From positions 2,604,001 through 2,668,000 of the forward strand of contig JAULSU010000006.1 of NCBI GenBank assembly GCA_030512335.1: a stretch of 64,000 nt of DNA, written 5' to 3'. Under the pieces are notes generated by a model. It was not told the DNA's origin, did not search any database, and saw only the letters and a program-made list of their open reading frames with translations. This document shows, in pieces, positions 12,546 through 23,260 of the stretch. Numbering within the stretch: the first letter of the stretch is position 1; every line of letters starts with the position of its first letter. A program made the position numbers and the translations under genes. Source of the stretch: Immersiella caudata. Taxonomy: Eukaryota; Ascomycota; Sordariomycetes; Sordariales; Lasiosphaeriaceae.

Positions 12546-12781
12546 GGACGCTGTGGTTTCATGAGATGCTGCACATCCAGCAAGTATCGCTGTCGGGGAA
12601 ATGGGGCAGCAACAAGCTGTTGGCGACGTTCAGCTATTTACCAGCCACGACCCTGACGAAGAGCCTCAGACGGCCTATGGTCCCGCAACGTTGAAGGCGT
12701 TGGCCCGCTTTGGTTACGAGGTCGAACAAGATGTACGCCCTGCGGAACCCCAGCAACTATATGCTGTTTGCTCTTTCTTGA
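12546..12781 (+). pseudogene. Fragment of a fungal HExxH metallopeptidase (M35/deuterolysin-like)
   Basis: After a plausible acceptor the frame reads GTLWFHEMLHIQQVSLSG, containing an HExxH zinc-binding helix (HEMLH). The next diagnostic block, AYGPATLKALARFGYE, is in a second frame, and the block that normally follows, ALRNPSNYMLFALS, is back in a frame compatible with the first. This order (LHExxH, then YGPxxxKxLAR, then RNxxxYxxFAL) is what I know from a family of secreted fungal metalloproteases. Two single-base frame changes within 240 bp, and no clear N-terminal half nearby, argue for a relic. The N-terminal type of sequence from the same family appears on the other strand at 60255-60860. 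Moderate confidence in the family, higher that it is broken. Confidence 0.5.
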
Positions 12782-13339
12782 TTCTGCTGGGACGGGCCGA
12801 GCAACGATTCTATCGGTACCGACCTAATGTGGGAAAGAACCCTGCTCGTCTGCACAATATTTCTCGGTGCAACTCCACCTTCCCGGCACAAACCAACTCC
12901 ACGCATGCTGCTTCGATTGCTGATGGGGGGCCCTGTCGTGCTGGGCGATTTGGCCACTCTGCACCCGAACGGCACCACCACCTTCCACTCCCACGAGAAG
13001 CCTACCCCGCGCCGCAGTAGCTACCACCCGATCAAGGCCGAGAGCTTCGTTCCCTGCCTGCGGTCGCTCGCGGTATGAAGGAGGGCCTTCTTCCAAGGCG
13101 GGAATGTCCTCGTGTCATTCTTCACAGTGTGGCTCGCACGCCATTTCTCATGCAACTCAATTCTTTTCTTGGATAGCAGTCTTGCTACATTGTATTCATT
13201 TTCATTTGGGTATTAGTACTTCGATGTAGAACCCACGTCGTGTGTGAGGAAGGTGATTGTGAATGAATAACCCCTCGTTTAGTCTTGACAGTTCCTGCAT
13301 GAGTCACCGATATATGCTCCAGATTCACAGGGTGGCTTG

Positions 13340-13849
13340 CTGCATTTTGCAGCGGTTCACTGCCTCATGGCCTTTTACCTCGACAAGCATAACCATGCCG
13401 GAAAATATGAGCAGGAGAATGACAGCAAAGTTGCATGAGACGGTCAAGTCAATGACGGCGCGGCCCTCTTTATGTAGCCCACCCAACGACGAGCGTCTAC
13501 CTCTTTGAGACGGTCTTGTCCGATGGTTTGAGCAGAGTTACGCTAAAGGACTTCCTAGACAAAGAGTTCAAGCGAGAGGAGTACCCAAATTTTCACGTCA
13601 ACATTGGAAAGGGTGAGCACTCCTTTAACTTGGCGGCTTCACGCTGCCGATGGCATCCGCTAACCGGCTGGCCAGTCGGATCTTGGAGACAGGTTCATAT
13701 TCCATGTGCCCGTAGAGCTGAGTCAGGAGCAGAAGAATGAGATTGAGCGGCTACGATGGGGCGGTCCCGGCGGCTTGACGAGGAAGCCGAGCGAGAACAG
13801 TCTTAGTCCTGAGGAGGCGAGGAAACAATTGCGGGGTGGGAGAAGGTAG
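13340..13849 (+). pseudogene. Unknown fungal gene, partial and probably broken
   Basis: Three coding-like blocks occur in order: HCLMAFYLDKHNHAGKYEQE (about 13360-13425), VYLFETVLSDGLSRVTLKDF (about 13478-13540) continuing to NFHVNIGK, and SDLGDRFIFHVPVELSQEQK (from about 13675) continuing to a stop at 13849. Between the last two lies an intron-like stretch (donor GTGAGC, branch GCTAAC, acceptor CCAG), but donor and acceptor phases do not match by one base. No start codon was located and I do not recognise the family. The blocks read like real protein (charged, no low complexity), so this is more likely a decayed gene than chance. Confidence 0.45.
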
Positions 13850-14129
13850 CGGGGCGTTTGGGCACAGCCGAACACTCTCGGTGCACTCGAGCATGCAAGC
13901 AGCCTCACCTGCGGCCGGTATAGGCGCGCAAGATGGGCCACCATGGGCGAGGGCAGGTTGGACGATGCACGTTCTCGGCCGGTCTGGTAGCTGTAGGCAG
14001 CCTTGTACGCTGTAGGTCGGTTTGGCAATGGTGTTTGATTGCAGGTGGGAATTAACAGAATGGATTGTGCTTTGTCGGGAGGGGCTCTGTCTGTTCCTTC
14101 CCTGAGTTGAGACCAATCCCATATTTCGC

Positions 14130-16534
14130 AGGCCCCTCCTTTTACCTGCCCTGCTCAAGTCTGCGCCGCAAATCTCGCCCTCGATAGGTACCAAGATGGA
14201 GCCCTCGGACTTCTGCAGCGCGCTCAATCTTTCCAGAGCTACCCTGACGCGGATGCGCTGTTCTCATTTCCCCAGGACGAAAGCGAACACCGAGTGCAGG
14301 GCTACAGCTGTCATTTCCGAGACAGCATCGGGAAGCTCTTCGATAAAACGAGGTCGTGCGTTCCGATTCGGGACTTTAGGAACAGTGAGTAGCATTCAAG
14401 CATATCGCACCTCTTCCATGCTTGGAGACTAACGTCGTCGTCACAGGGCCTGAACAGCCTGCACATGGCGGCAATGGAAAATGGCGGTACACCGTCGACA
14501 AATACACCATCGACACATTGTGAGCCCTTTGTGATCGCTGGCCGAGTGTCGCCGCTCGACTCCAAGCGAGCCCTCATTAAGTCCCAACATCACCGGGCGC
14601 AGTTTGCCAACGGCAATAGCACGACACGTTCTAATGTTACTGCACAAGACTACTCGAGAGACATGAGTGGGACATGCAACTCATGAACCTGAGCAAGGAT
14701 ATTCTCCTCCGCATCCTAACCTACCATCAAGTCGCACCGTGTTATTTGAACTTCTTGACCTGTTGCGGTGTCCCGAGCCATGTCAGGATCCAGTGATATA
14801 GCTTTTAGTAGCTTCCGAACCCACCTCTCAATCGGCGAAGAAACACTCAATATGCGATTCCCGGTCTCCATCGAAGCGGGCGGCACTACCAGGTTGCCCT
14901 GAAGCTTGAGAGTACTGGATTTATTCCCTCTTCCAGAACCGAAACGGACCCCAACAAACTACTAGGCCTGAACAGCAGCTATTTACCACCAGTTAGATCT
15001 CGTCCACGGAATGGCGTTTTGGGTAGTTGCCGATCCGCTAGAGTTTCAAAAGGAGAGACAGGAAAACACGCTCTGGAAGGATCTCGAGGTGGAGCTCGCA
15101 GCGGACGACTATCGAATCACCCGCCCGGACCGAGAGTCAAGGTTTCGCGCCACTTTGAATACTTTTTCTTGCCTTGCTGACTGGTCAGTCGGCTTCATGG
15201 AGTTCTACCTTCATTTCCTGGGTATGAGGTTTGACGAGGCTGTAAGTCACACACAATGCATGCCAGTGACGAAACGGGACTAACATGGTGTGTTTGTTTC
15301 GGGCCGTCAAATACCTGTATCCTCCTCCAGCCGCCGATGGTCAGAATGGCGACAAGACTCAAGAGATCTTTGAGAGAGATCTACACGTCATGACTCAGAC
15401 TCTGCAAGCTCTCGAACGTTGCCGTATACAAATCGAAGACAATATACGTGTACTAGAGCGTCTAGACGACTTCTACCAGAAACTGCCTGGTCTTTTGCAG
15501 GCAACCGAGCTCTGCTTATTTTACACAACGGAAGCCAGAGAAGGCCTGAAGGCGTTTCCTGAGACACTTAGACGGGTTGTAGAGAGAATGCAAGGCACCT
15601 TGGATAGAGTAAGCGTGCTGGAGAGGCCTGCGGCTAGTAAGGTAGACTTTGAATGTTCAATCCAATCTTGCCCCTGAGAATGATGAACCTTTGCTAATGC
15701 GAGTTTCAGATACAGAAGCTGATGGACAATGGCACCAACAAGACGATGAAGAAGTTCACAGCAATCACATCAGAAGACTCATCGACCAGGAAGATCTTCG
15801 CATTCATCACCCTCATTTTGCTCCCGGTTTCGGTTGTGGTGTCGGTAAGATAGCTCGATTCTCTCTGGCTTAGCAGATGTCCAATTCTGACCACAAGTTT
15901 CTGGTACAGACCGTCCTCAGCACCGACATGATCAAGTTCAATGACGCCTTGGATAGTGATGCTGGTCCAGGAAGCAGCAATGGCAACGGGACCACCGGTG
16001 ACAACAACAAAACGCCAACATCCAATTGAGTTCTCGTGGCCCGCGTTCTGGGTGTGGATTGGTGCGGATCTAAACCTCACAATCATTTGCCTCGTGGGTA
16101 TGGGGAAGGATGGAGACGACAAGATGAGAGCATGGATGTCGCCGAAGAGACTTCTTGTGTCTTCAAAGAAAAGAGAGTTATGGAACAATCGTTTGCACGA
16201 AGAAGGTGCAGGCTCGAGTCGTTCTACTAGGGTAAGTTCCAACGGCGGCAGCCTTTCCTCTAGCGGCCAGCAGGCCAACTCTGGCGGAGGGTTGTTGAGC
16301 AACACGGGAAAAAAGGAGGTGATTGAGCTTGAGTCGAACGTGGGAAGTGACGGCCCGCCTGCTGCATCGCAAGCTCCGGTCTCGGGGAGGAGGGCAACGG
16401 CATTCTCAGCTTGGCCTTGTGGGTGGCTGCAGTCAGGGCGCCAAACTTCTAGGACGCGAACGCCTCCATTTCCGCACCAAGAGTCCAACGAACACTTTCG
16501 AGCTTCTGCTGCAACCAGGGACTCGCCTGTCTGA
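14130..16534 (+). pseudogene. CorA-like fungal membrane protein, several frameshifts
   Basis: Blocks in order match a large Pezizomycotina family with a CorA-like C-terminus: GYSCHFRDSIGKLFDK (14300s); DMQLMNLSKDILLRILTYHQ (about 14670); FSSFRTHLSIGEE (about 14810); IYHHQLDLVHGMAFWVVAD (about 14985) to MEFYLHFLGMRF; a coiled region RCRIQIEDNIRVLERLDDFY (about 15420); MDNGTNKTMKKFTAITSEDS then the first membrane segment IFAFITLILLPVSVVVS (about 15780-15845); TVLSTDMIKF; and a second membrane segment WPAFWVWIGADLNLTIICLV (about 16040). Introns with good sites are seen at about 15643-15710 and 15845-15909. The frame changes at about 14870, 14960 and 16018 cannot be made by introns of normal length. 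The usual role of the family (ion transport or a divergent relative) is not established. No intact reading frame exists here. Confidence 0.6.
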
Positions 16535-16797
16535 GGCTTCGGGAAAACATCACCCCACGAACGCCACCAGTCAACGACACCAATAACGAAGCTCCATACA
16601 GCAACCCGACTACAAATATGGACTAGCCGCACACAAAGTCCACGCGCATTGGCTGGTGAAATGCTGGTACCACCTTGCGCTCCTGGGATCAAGGGAAAAT
16701 GACATGACATGAACCTTAGTGGTTTCCGAATTTGGTCACTAGTGAGGTCAAGTATAGATGCACTCAATGCAACCTTGGCATCTCGGGCCCTCAAGAC
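16535..16797. other. Spacer between the CorA-like relic and the DUF3176 relic
   Basis: Short non-coding spacer of about 260 bp; it should contain the promoter of the following gene. No motif stands out. Confidence 0.4.
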
Positions 16798-18710
16798 ATG
16801 CGCCCCTCTTCATCAGCATCGCCCCAAATCTGTCAGCCCGAGATAGTGCAAGAGAGTCACAGCAGCTACCAACCACATGGGCAATACTCCACTGGCCCTC
16901 AATATGGTAGTGGCCTACACCCTACCGCCTCGCCGATCTCCCAGACGCGCTACAGCTCGCCTCCTTTGAGCACTCTCTGTTCACCTTTCTTCACCACCAG
17001 GACAAAGCCAAACCTTGCGTTCTCCTATCCCCCAAGTTCCAGATACAAGACCCCGATGGATCCGTGTTCTGAGGTACTGGAAATGGGAGGTGCTATCAAT
17101 AATAGTAGCGGGCTGTGCAACTTTCTCCTGGTTCACTTCGATGGCCAGCGTCTCCCCGAATGGCCGTACGCCATCAACTTGACAACTTTGATTTCGGTCA
17201 CTGCAACAGTCTTCAAAGCCGCCTTGCTTGCCGGTGTCAGCGAGATCATCAGCCAAGCAAAGTGGACGTGGTTCCGCAAAAGCCATCCCGTGAACGACCT
17301 TCAGAGATCTGACGAAGCGAGCCGTGGTATCTGGGGTGCACTGGAATTCCTCGCCACCATTCCCGGGGCGCTCGTAGGGACCGTTGCCGCTGCCGTCGTC
17401 TTGCTTTCCATGGCTGTCGGCCCCTTCAGCCAGCAGGCCATCAAGCCAGTTACCTGCCAACAAGCAAACCCTTCAGCAACTGCCTCCATCCCCGCCGCAA
17501 ACCTCGCCCAGCGGGGGCGCGTTCCGCTCCGGAGCTGGCTTATTCCGACTTACCCTTGAATTTTAAGGGGCACTCGTCGACGGGCTCACGGCACCGCTTG
17601 GCAATGTCTCGATACCGACCGTCTCCGCAAACTGCGGCACCGGCAACTGCACCTTCCAGAGCTACAGCGGAACCTCCCAAATGGCTCCCTCTTTCCACTC
17701 TCGAGCCACACACGACAGCCTTCTCCGCCTCGGCTATCAACATGACGCTCCTTGCCTTCATCAAAGACCCCCCTGCCCAAGTATCGACGTTCCCTCCATG
17801 TCCCCGAACATGCGTCCGCTCGCTGTGACCTGCGCCATACACCCCTGCCTCCGCAACTACCACGGCGCCATCTCCAACAACACCCTGTCCGAGACGCTCA
17901 TCTCCACCATCCCCGCGACCCCCTCCGCAGAAGGCGGATGCTCCGTCAACGGTTTTCACAGCCACACCGCTCTCAAAACCCCCTGTGTTGTCGACAGCGT
18001 CCTCTACTCCACCTCCAACATCTCCCTCGTCCCCGCAACCCAGTCCACAAAATTCAGCACCACCCCGCATCTGTTCGAAGGCGTCCTCGCCCCCGACGGA
18101 ACCACAAACGTAACCGCGCCATACGAATGCATCTACAAACTCTACTGGATTCTCTTTCTCGCGCCACTACAACTTCTTTTCCAACTTCCTCTTCAACGGG
18201 GGGTGCATCACCACGCCGGATGCCCCTCACACGCTAAACTGTCCGAATTCGGTGTTTTGGCTGAATGCGCCTTGGGAGGATGGAAATGCCGATGTACTGT
18301 CGGTGAGGAGGATTCTGGACCGATTTGGCGAAGCGGCGACAAATAAGATGAGGATGGAGGGGAGGAGTTTGTATACCGGCAGGGAGGGGAGTTTTGACAG
18401 GCCGGATGTTACAGGGATGGCGTTTGACACGACTGTGTGTGTGGAGTTTGATAAGTGGTGGTTGGCGGTGAGCGTCTTCTTGCTGGCGGGGGTGGTGATG
18501 GAGGGCTATTCGGATGCTGGTGAGGCGGGAGGACAGCCAGCGTGGAAGTTCAATTTGTTGCCCTTGTTGTATTTTGGGTTGTTGGGAAGAGAAGAGACAA
18601 GATGGCGGTGGGCACCGGAGGGAGAGGAGCTGGAGAGGGTGGCCAAGAAGGAAAAGGTTGCTCTTTTGTTGGGCGACGGGTCGGTAGGGTTTGTGAAGGA
18701 GACGGAGTGA
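16798..18710 (+). pseudogene. DUF3176 family membrane protein, several single-base frameshifts
   Basis: DUF3176 proteins are fungal, multi-membrane and of unknown function. The ATG at 16798 opens a frame with a Ser/Pro-rich N-terminus, then the family core: WPYAINLTTLISVTATVFKA, GVSEIISQAKWTWFRKSHPV, DDLQ-like RSDEASRGIWGALEFL and a membrane segment ending GPFSQQAIKPVTCQQ. The extracellular part contains VSANCGTGNCTFQSYSG and PLAVTCAIHPCLRNYHGAIS with paired cysteines. The C-terminal part has the last membrane segment (WWLAVSVFLLAGVVMEGYSD) and AWKFNLLPLLYFGLLGREE. The frame is lost at about 17516 (in GGGGG), 17572 (in GGGG), 17690, 17800 and 18155. The first two sit in homopolymers and could be sequence errors; the others are not obviously so. 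Confidence 0.65.
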
Positions 18711-19120
18711 GTGAGGATTTGGCGATCTTGCAAGGGATATGTTTCTTCTTTGCTCCTACTTTGTCCCGTAATCTGCTTCTAAAAGCCGCTTCATTTTGTG
18801 GGAGCCTTCCACTCCGTGCAGTTGCCTTTGTGCCATGAACGCATTGCTCGTCTGCCTTGGAAATGTCCTGCGTTTCCAAGACTCTCGTTCCAGATGAACG
18901 ATCGGATCTGGTTGCGAAGCATCAATTGATTGTATAATAGACCTTAGATGGCGTTGGCAAAGAGCCTTTTGTGGCCGGAAACGGCGCCCCGCCAAGGAAG
19001 ACAGCGCCCGCATTGTAGCAGACAAGAATCTTTGTTCAGAGCATCATAGCCCCTCGTAATGACCTTGTTACCCAGAATGCCTTCAAACCTATCCTTTCCC
19101 ACTGCTCGTCCGTCACTTAG
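18711..19120. other. Convergent 3' spacer
   Basis: About 410 bp between the end of the DUF3176 relic (+) and the end of the RhoGEF gene (-). It holds the two 3' flanks. No gene was recognised. Confidence 0.45.
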
Positions 19121-20672
19121 TCAAGTAAGGTAGCCATTAATGAACAAATTTTGCATCCAGTGTTTTGGGTATATCAGAGGCAACTCGCTCACATCGCCGG
19201 CCTCGTATGAGTGGCTCTGCTCGGCAGAATGAGGAGTCTGAATAGCTGCACGCATCTCCTCAGTCCATCTTTGCCGTTGCGAAGGGGTCGCAAATTTGAT
19301 CTCGAGCGCCGCTTGGTCCGGGCCCATGTTTTACACTATCAAGCACGACCATGCACCTGATGCGGGAAAACGCGGATCTGTGTTTTGCAGTTTTAGTCTT
19401 CCGTGCTGAGGGAGAGCAACAAGGCAGACAGTGAAAGGCGCAACAAGGAGTGGACTGGCAGCTTACCGTACTGGGAGAAGACTATGGACTGGATACTCGA
19501 GAGAAGTATCCTGCCTTTGAGTTGTACACGACCTTCTTGCGATGCTCGTAGCCTCGGCGCGTTCTCAGTTAAAACGAGTATCTTCTCAAAGGTGTACATC
19601 TGACATGGCGAATGCGGCTACGATGGTGATCAGCAATGCTCATTTCATGGATTGAAATTGAACTCACAAATAGCCGTGTCCCTGCAATATGTAGCATCTC
19701 GACCTTGGCGTCGTACATCAGGAGTTCGCCAAACTGATCAACATCGAGTCGTTTCCAGTCCACCATGTCCCGCTTGAGGCGTAATAATACGTCGGATAGG
19801 TCTTCCCGCTTGACAGTTCTAGATATTCGATCGCGGGCCTCTATGAGAGTGGTTCTGCTTTTGGCGATATCGGAGCTTCGAGCTTCGTCGGGTTCCTCTA
19901 TTTGAAGTTCCATATTCTGTAAAACTCGTCAGCCTAGAGTGTTTTTGATTTAGATTCTCGCTGAGGTCATAGGAAAAACTCGCATCGAGAAACTCCATAT
20001 GCCCTAACATCGTCAGGACAGGGAGAGAAACAAGTTTGAAACAAGCTGCGATAGCATCGAATTGCGGGCTAAAGTCGCGCCCCGAGTCTTCGCTGCCGAG
20101 ACGGGCTCTGAGGATTCCCTTTGTTCTTGTCTCACTGGTGATCAGCTTGCCGTAGAGCTCTGTATTCTTGGCCCAATCCTGGAAGGCGGGGCTCCATCGT
20201 TGAGAGTCTGGTGACTTTAGGAGATTTTCTTCTATATCCACTAGGAACTTCAGTTGTATATCTATATATTTTTGAAGGGGCGTGAAGATAGCGGAAAGTC
20301 TTTCTTTGACTAGGAGGTTGAGAATCCGCATTTGCTTCTCGACAGTTGGTAGGTCCTCGAGTTGATGGAAGAATAGTCGCTCTTGGGCAATGAAGTCTTC
20401 CACGACGTCATCGGAGAAAGGTGTTTTTCCGAAAAAGCCTCTCTTGCTCCTTATGAGACCATGAAATCTGTCTGGAGGGATCACGATTGCGGGCTCGGGT
20501 TTTGCTGCTAGGACGCCTTTCATTACATCAAGAGCCTGCCAGATGGTAATCAGCATTGGTTGTGCAGTATCTCCACACCAACAGCGCAGATGGAGTTGGG
20601 CGAACTAACCCTGAGAAAGCCGGCGTCCCCGTTCTTCAGCATAGCGTCAAACTCAAACGTATCGCCTGTTAT
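19121..20672 (-). pseudogene. Cdc24-like RhoGEF, 3' half (end of CH region, DH and PH domains)
   Basis: This is the downstream half of the gene whose 5' half lies at 29945-31308; a 9.27 kb insertion separates them. Exons: 20672-20610, 20535-19980, 19924-19668, 19599-19467 and 19356-19121, all phase-consistent. It begins GDTFEFDAMLKNGDAGFLR, the end of the calponin-like region of Cdc24 proteins. The DH domain follows (FIAQERLFFHQLEDLPTVEK, KELYGKL-type centre, then WKRLDVDQFGELLMYDAKVE), then a PH domain (MYTFEKILVLTENAPR, VQLKGRILLSSIQSIVFSQY, DQAALEIKFATPSQRQRW). In the third conserved DH region the usual P-x-QR-x-x-x-Y is LPVLTMLGHMEF, so exchange activity is doubtful. There is no PB1 domain; the stop follows about 40 residues after the PH domain. 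An in-frame TAA lies at 19333-19331 if the last acceptor is as drawn. GEF assignment is good; Cdc24-type is likely. Confidence 0.72.
20666..20672 (+). repeat. Left target-site duplication (CTGTTAT)
   Basis: Seven-base direct repeat immediately left of the insertion, identical to 29945-29951. On the minus strand it is the codon run ATA ACA G of the RhoGEF gene. Confidence 0.8.
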
Positions 20673-20673
20673 A

Positions 20674-20709
20674 TGAGACGAATCTGGGCACACAAAATTT
20701 CCTTTTTCG
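20674..20709 (+). repeat. Left terminal inverted repeat
   Basis: TGAGACGAATCTGGGCACAC followed by AAAATTTCCTTTTTCG. The reverse complement of 29899-29934 is the same apart from one extra C in the CC/CCC run and the penultimate base. Confidence 0.85.
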
Positions 20710-20734
20710 TATCTGGAACACGTGACACTGCTCA

Positions 20735-21115
20735 CCCCAGCTCAGGCCTGGCTCAGTCCCGGCTCAGGATTTGCTCAGGCTGGCTCACCTTTGCTCAGGC
20801 TAAGTACCATTTTCGGCACGCTGCGCCGCAGCATGCTGAACCGCTTCAACTCTAGCTGAGTGGGCCCAGATTTGGTCCCATATAAAGATGGCCAAAACTG
20901 GTCCTCATTTTGAAAATGAACAGACGGTGCCGGTCGTGGCACCGCTGGCTACGGCGTTTGAGGTGAAGCCTCTTGAATGTCAGCTGGATCGTCGTATGCA
21001 GACTTGCCTGTTTCACCACCCTAAAATCGACGCTACCCATGCTCACTGTCACGTGACTCTTCGTCGCGTTTGATCAGTCCAGATCAGCCCCGGCTCAGCT
21101 TCGGCTAATATCTGC
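20735..21115. repeat. Subterminal GCTCAGG/GGCTCAG repeat cluster
   Basis: Just inside the left TIR the motif GCTCAGG or GGCTCAG recurs about six times in 70 bp (20739-20810), with further GATCAG/GGCTCAG copies near 21075-21100. The right end has CAGCTCACCCCAGCTCAGG at about 29870-29889. Such clusters in other elements are transposase-binding sites; here that is an inference. Confidence 0.6.
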
Positions 21116-21299
21116 CCATTGAACAGCACAGCCTTCCGGGAAGGTGCAGTTTTAGCCGAAGGGCCTAAAAATGGTCCCGTGCAAGCAAAGGGCCCAGAAT
21201 TGGGACATTCGCACCCGCAATAGCCAACCCAGAACTTCATGGACAATTCATCCAGCCTTCCGCTTGGAATGCTTTTATCTATTACTAGTAACCCCCTAC

Positions 21300-21960
21300 T
21301 ATATAATCCACCATCTTGCAGTGCAACCCCCTATCCTCGTCACCCCAACGCAACCTGCGTTACAACATAAGCTTTTACAATAGTCTCTCTTACTTCCTCC
21401 TCATTTTTAAACATACCTCTTATCTCTTCTAATCTTATATTGTAACACCCCGAGTGTGGAGTGCGGCTGATCGGAGCTATATAGGGGCTGAGCGGAGCTG
21501 AACAGAGCTGGACTGGCAAAGCTAGTTCAGCTAGCGGACATCGCCATAATACTACCGGTATAATAGGAGCTCTCTGGCGGAGCTAGAGAGCGCAAGGCAG
21601 GCTTCAATTGATCGCTTCACTAACCTCCTCCTATACGAACCCCCATATTGCAGTGCAACCCCTATCCTCGTCCCCCTGACGCACCCTCCGTAACAACTTT
21701 TGAAGCCTCTACGATCACGAGGACTGTCAGAAAGAAGGGGGTTCTGGCCAGAGTCTAGAATACCACCGGTCGGACTGTGGTGGAAAGAGGCTGATCGGAG
21801 CTGTAAGGAGCTCAGCAAAGCTGAATGGAGCTGAACTGGTATAGCCAGTTTAACTGAGCAGAACGTTCAAGTATATAGGCTCTCTGGCGAAGCCAGAGAG
21901 CTAATACAGAACAAGCAATTCAATTAAGAAGTTGCACCTACGTTTTCCAGTGTGCACCGG
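21300..21960. repeat. LTR retrotransposon fragments (solo/partial LTRs)
   Basis: A segment from 21441 (TGTAACACCCCGAG) to about 21695 (CCGTAACA) has LTR-like ends. The stretch at 21300-21364, ending GCGTTACA, repeats its 3' part (TTGCAGTGCAACCCC, TATCCTCGT). A third stretch, about 21785-21930, repeats its interior (GGCTGATCGGAGCT; CTCTCTGGCG-AGC). So parts of at least three related LTRs lie in a row. No gag-pol coding sequence was seen. The LTR assignment rests on the TGTAAC...GTTACA ends and the internal homology. Confidence 0.55.
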
Positions 21961-22099
21961 GTTTTTTAATCGCCCTCTTTTGGCCCACGCTGCCTTCCGT
22001 CCACCAAATCGTTGACACCAACATCCCTTAGCGTGTACTGAGCGAGAGCCCCGACCAATCCGAGCTGTTCGTTACAAGTCCAGGAGGACGCGAAACCCT

Positions 22100-23260
22100 C
22101 GCTCGCTCCCCCAACGCCATTCGAAAGGCGTCGGTCGTGACAACCGTGTAAGTGAGAAGCCGCTCTCTGATACTCCGTTTCGGCCTGCAAAAAAGACGAG
22201 GTAATGCTCAAGATTTGTCATCCTGGTTGTCCCACGTAGACTGACTACCAACAATATCCGCAGCGCGAGCGTTCACCCTGAGGGACGCGAGAACGACGAA
22301 TCATCCCGGCAATCGCGACTCGACGAATCCACGCGTTTAACAGATACTCTCTGACCATTACGTGAGCGGTAGGATGACGTGCTCATAGCCGCTGTCCTGT
22401 TCCTCGCACCTGGCCATGAGGCACGCCCTCCTCCTCTCGCTGTGAAAAGTCGATCGTGACAACCGCGTCAAGAAGTCGCTCCCTCCTCTGTGCCGCTTTG
22501 CCAGAGACGAGGTGATGCTTGAGGTTATCTCTCCTTTCTCCACTTCTCAACTACACGACATACCACCAACACTTCGTAGCGCGAGCGGTCACCTCGAGGG
22601 GCGCACGAACGGCGGGCCATCCGTTTAACGAACAGACACTCTGACCAACTAGACGAATCCACTACGTTTGAAGGGTCGGCCGACTCGATCAAAGCCTCGA
22701 TGAGCCCGAGTAGACCGGTCGGTCATGCATCTCTACGACGTGTCGGTTCCAGTCCTGCGCCGCCGAGTGTGACCATGTTTCCTGGACTCGATCGATCGTG
22801 ACCTAGTTCTCGTCACTTTGGCCAAGCTTTGGTTCGTTTCGATCCCCTAAAGACATGTCCTACGTCGGGGTGGCCGGGGAACCTTCCGACCAAGGGGCTG
22901 ACGCGGCGAGGATTTGACAGACGGAGGGCAGTGCGGGACAAGGGATGACGGTTGAGGCTCGCGCGCGGAGAGAGTTCCAACCGATCGCAAGCCGGATGGC
23001 ATCGTCGCCCGCGAGCTGGTCCAGCGCTTCATTGTGGTGACTACTCAAGGCCCGGCGGGAGGGCTGGCGGTACGGTAGCATTCTATCCTTTGAACTAAAT
23101 AGAGAACTGTTCAAACATGCACCATCCAACAATAGCATCTCTTACAGCCGAGCGTTCGCCTCGAGGTGCAAGGGCGATGGGTCATCCCAGTTACCGCGAC
23201 TCGACGAATCTACGTATGAACAAATACTCTCTAACCATCGCGTGACGCGACGGCCGACTT
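22100..23260. repeat. Degenerate tandem duplication, period about 318 bp, plus a third partial copy
   Basis: Two consecutive units (about 22100-22415 and 22416-22690) share, in order, TCGTGACAACCG, GACGAGGTRATGCT, ACCAACA, GCGCGAGCG and ACGAATCCAC. A third partial copy at 23145-23260 (CGAGCGTTC, GCGACTCGACGAATC, ATACTCTCTRACCAT) coincides with the 3' end of the AAA-type relic. On the minus strand the units encode related strings such as HVMVREYLL and HAMVREYLF, so the duplicated segment appears to derive from that gene. Confidence 0.55.
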
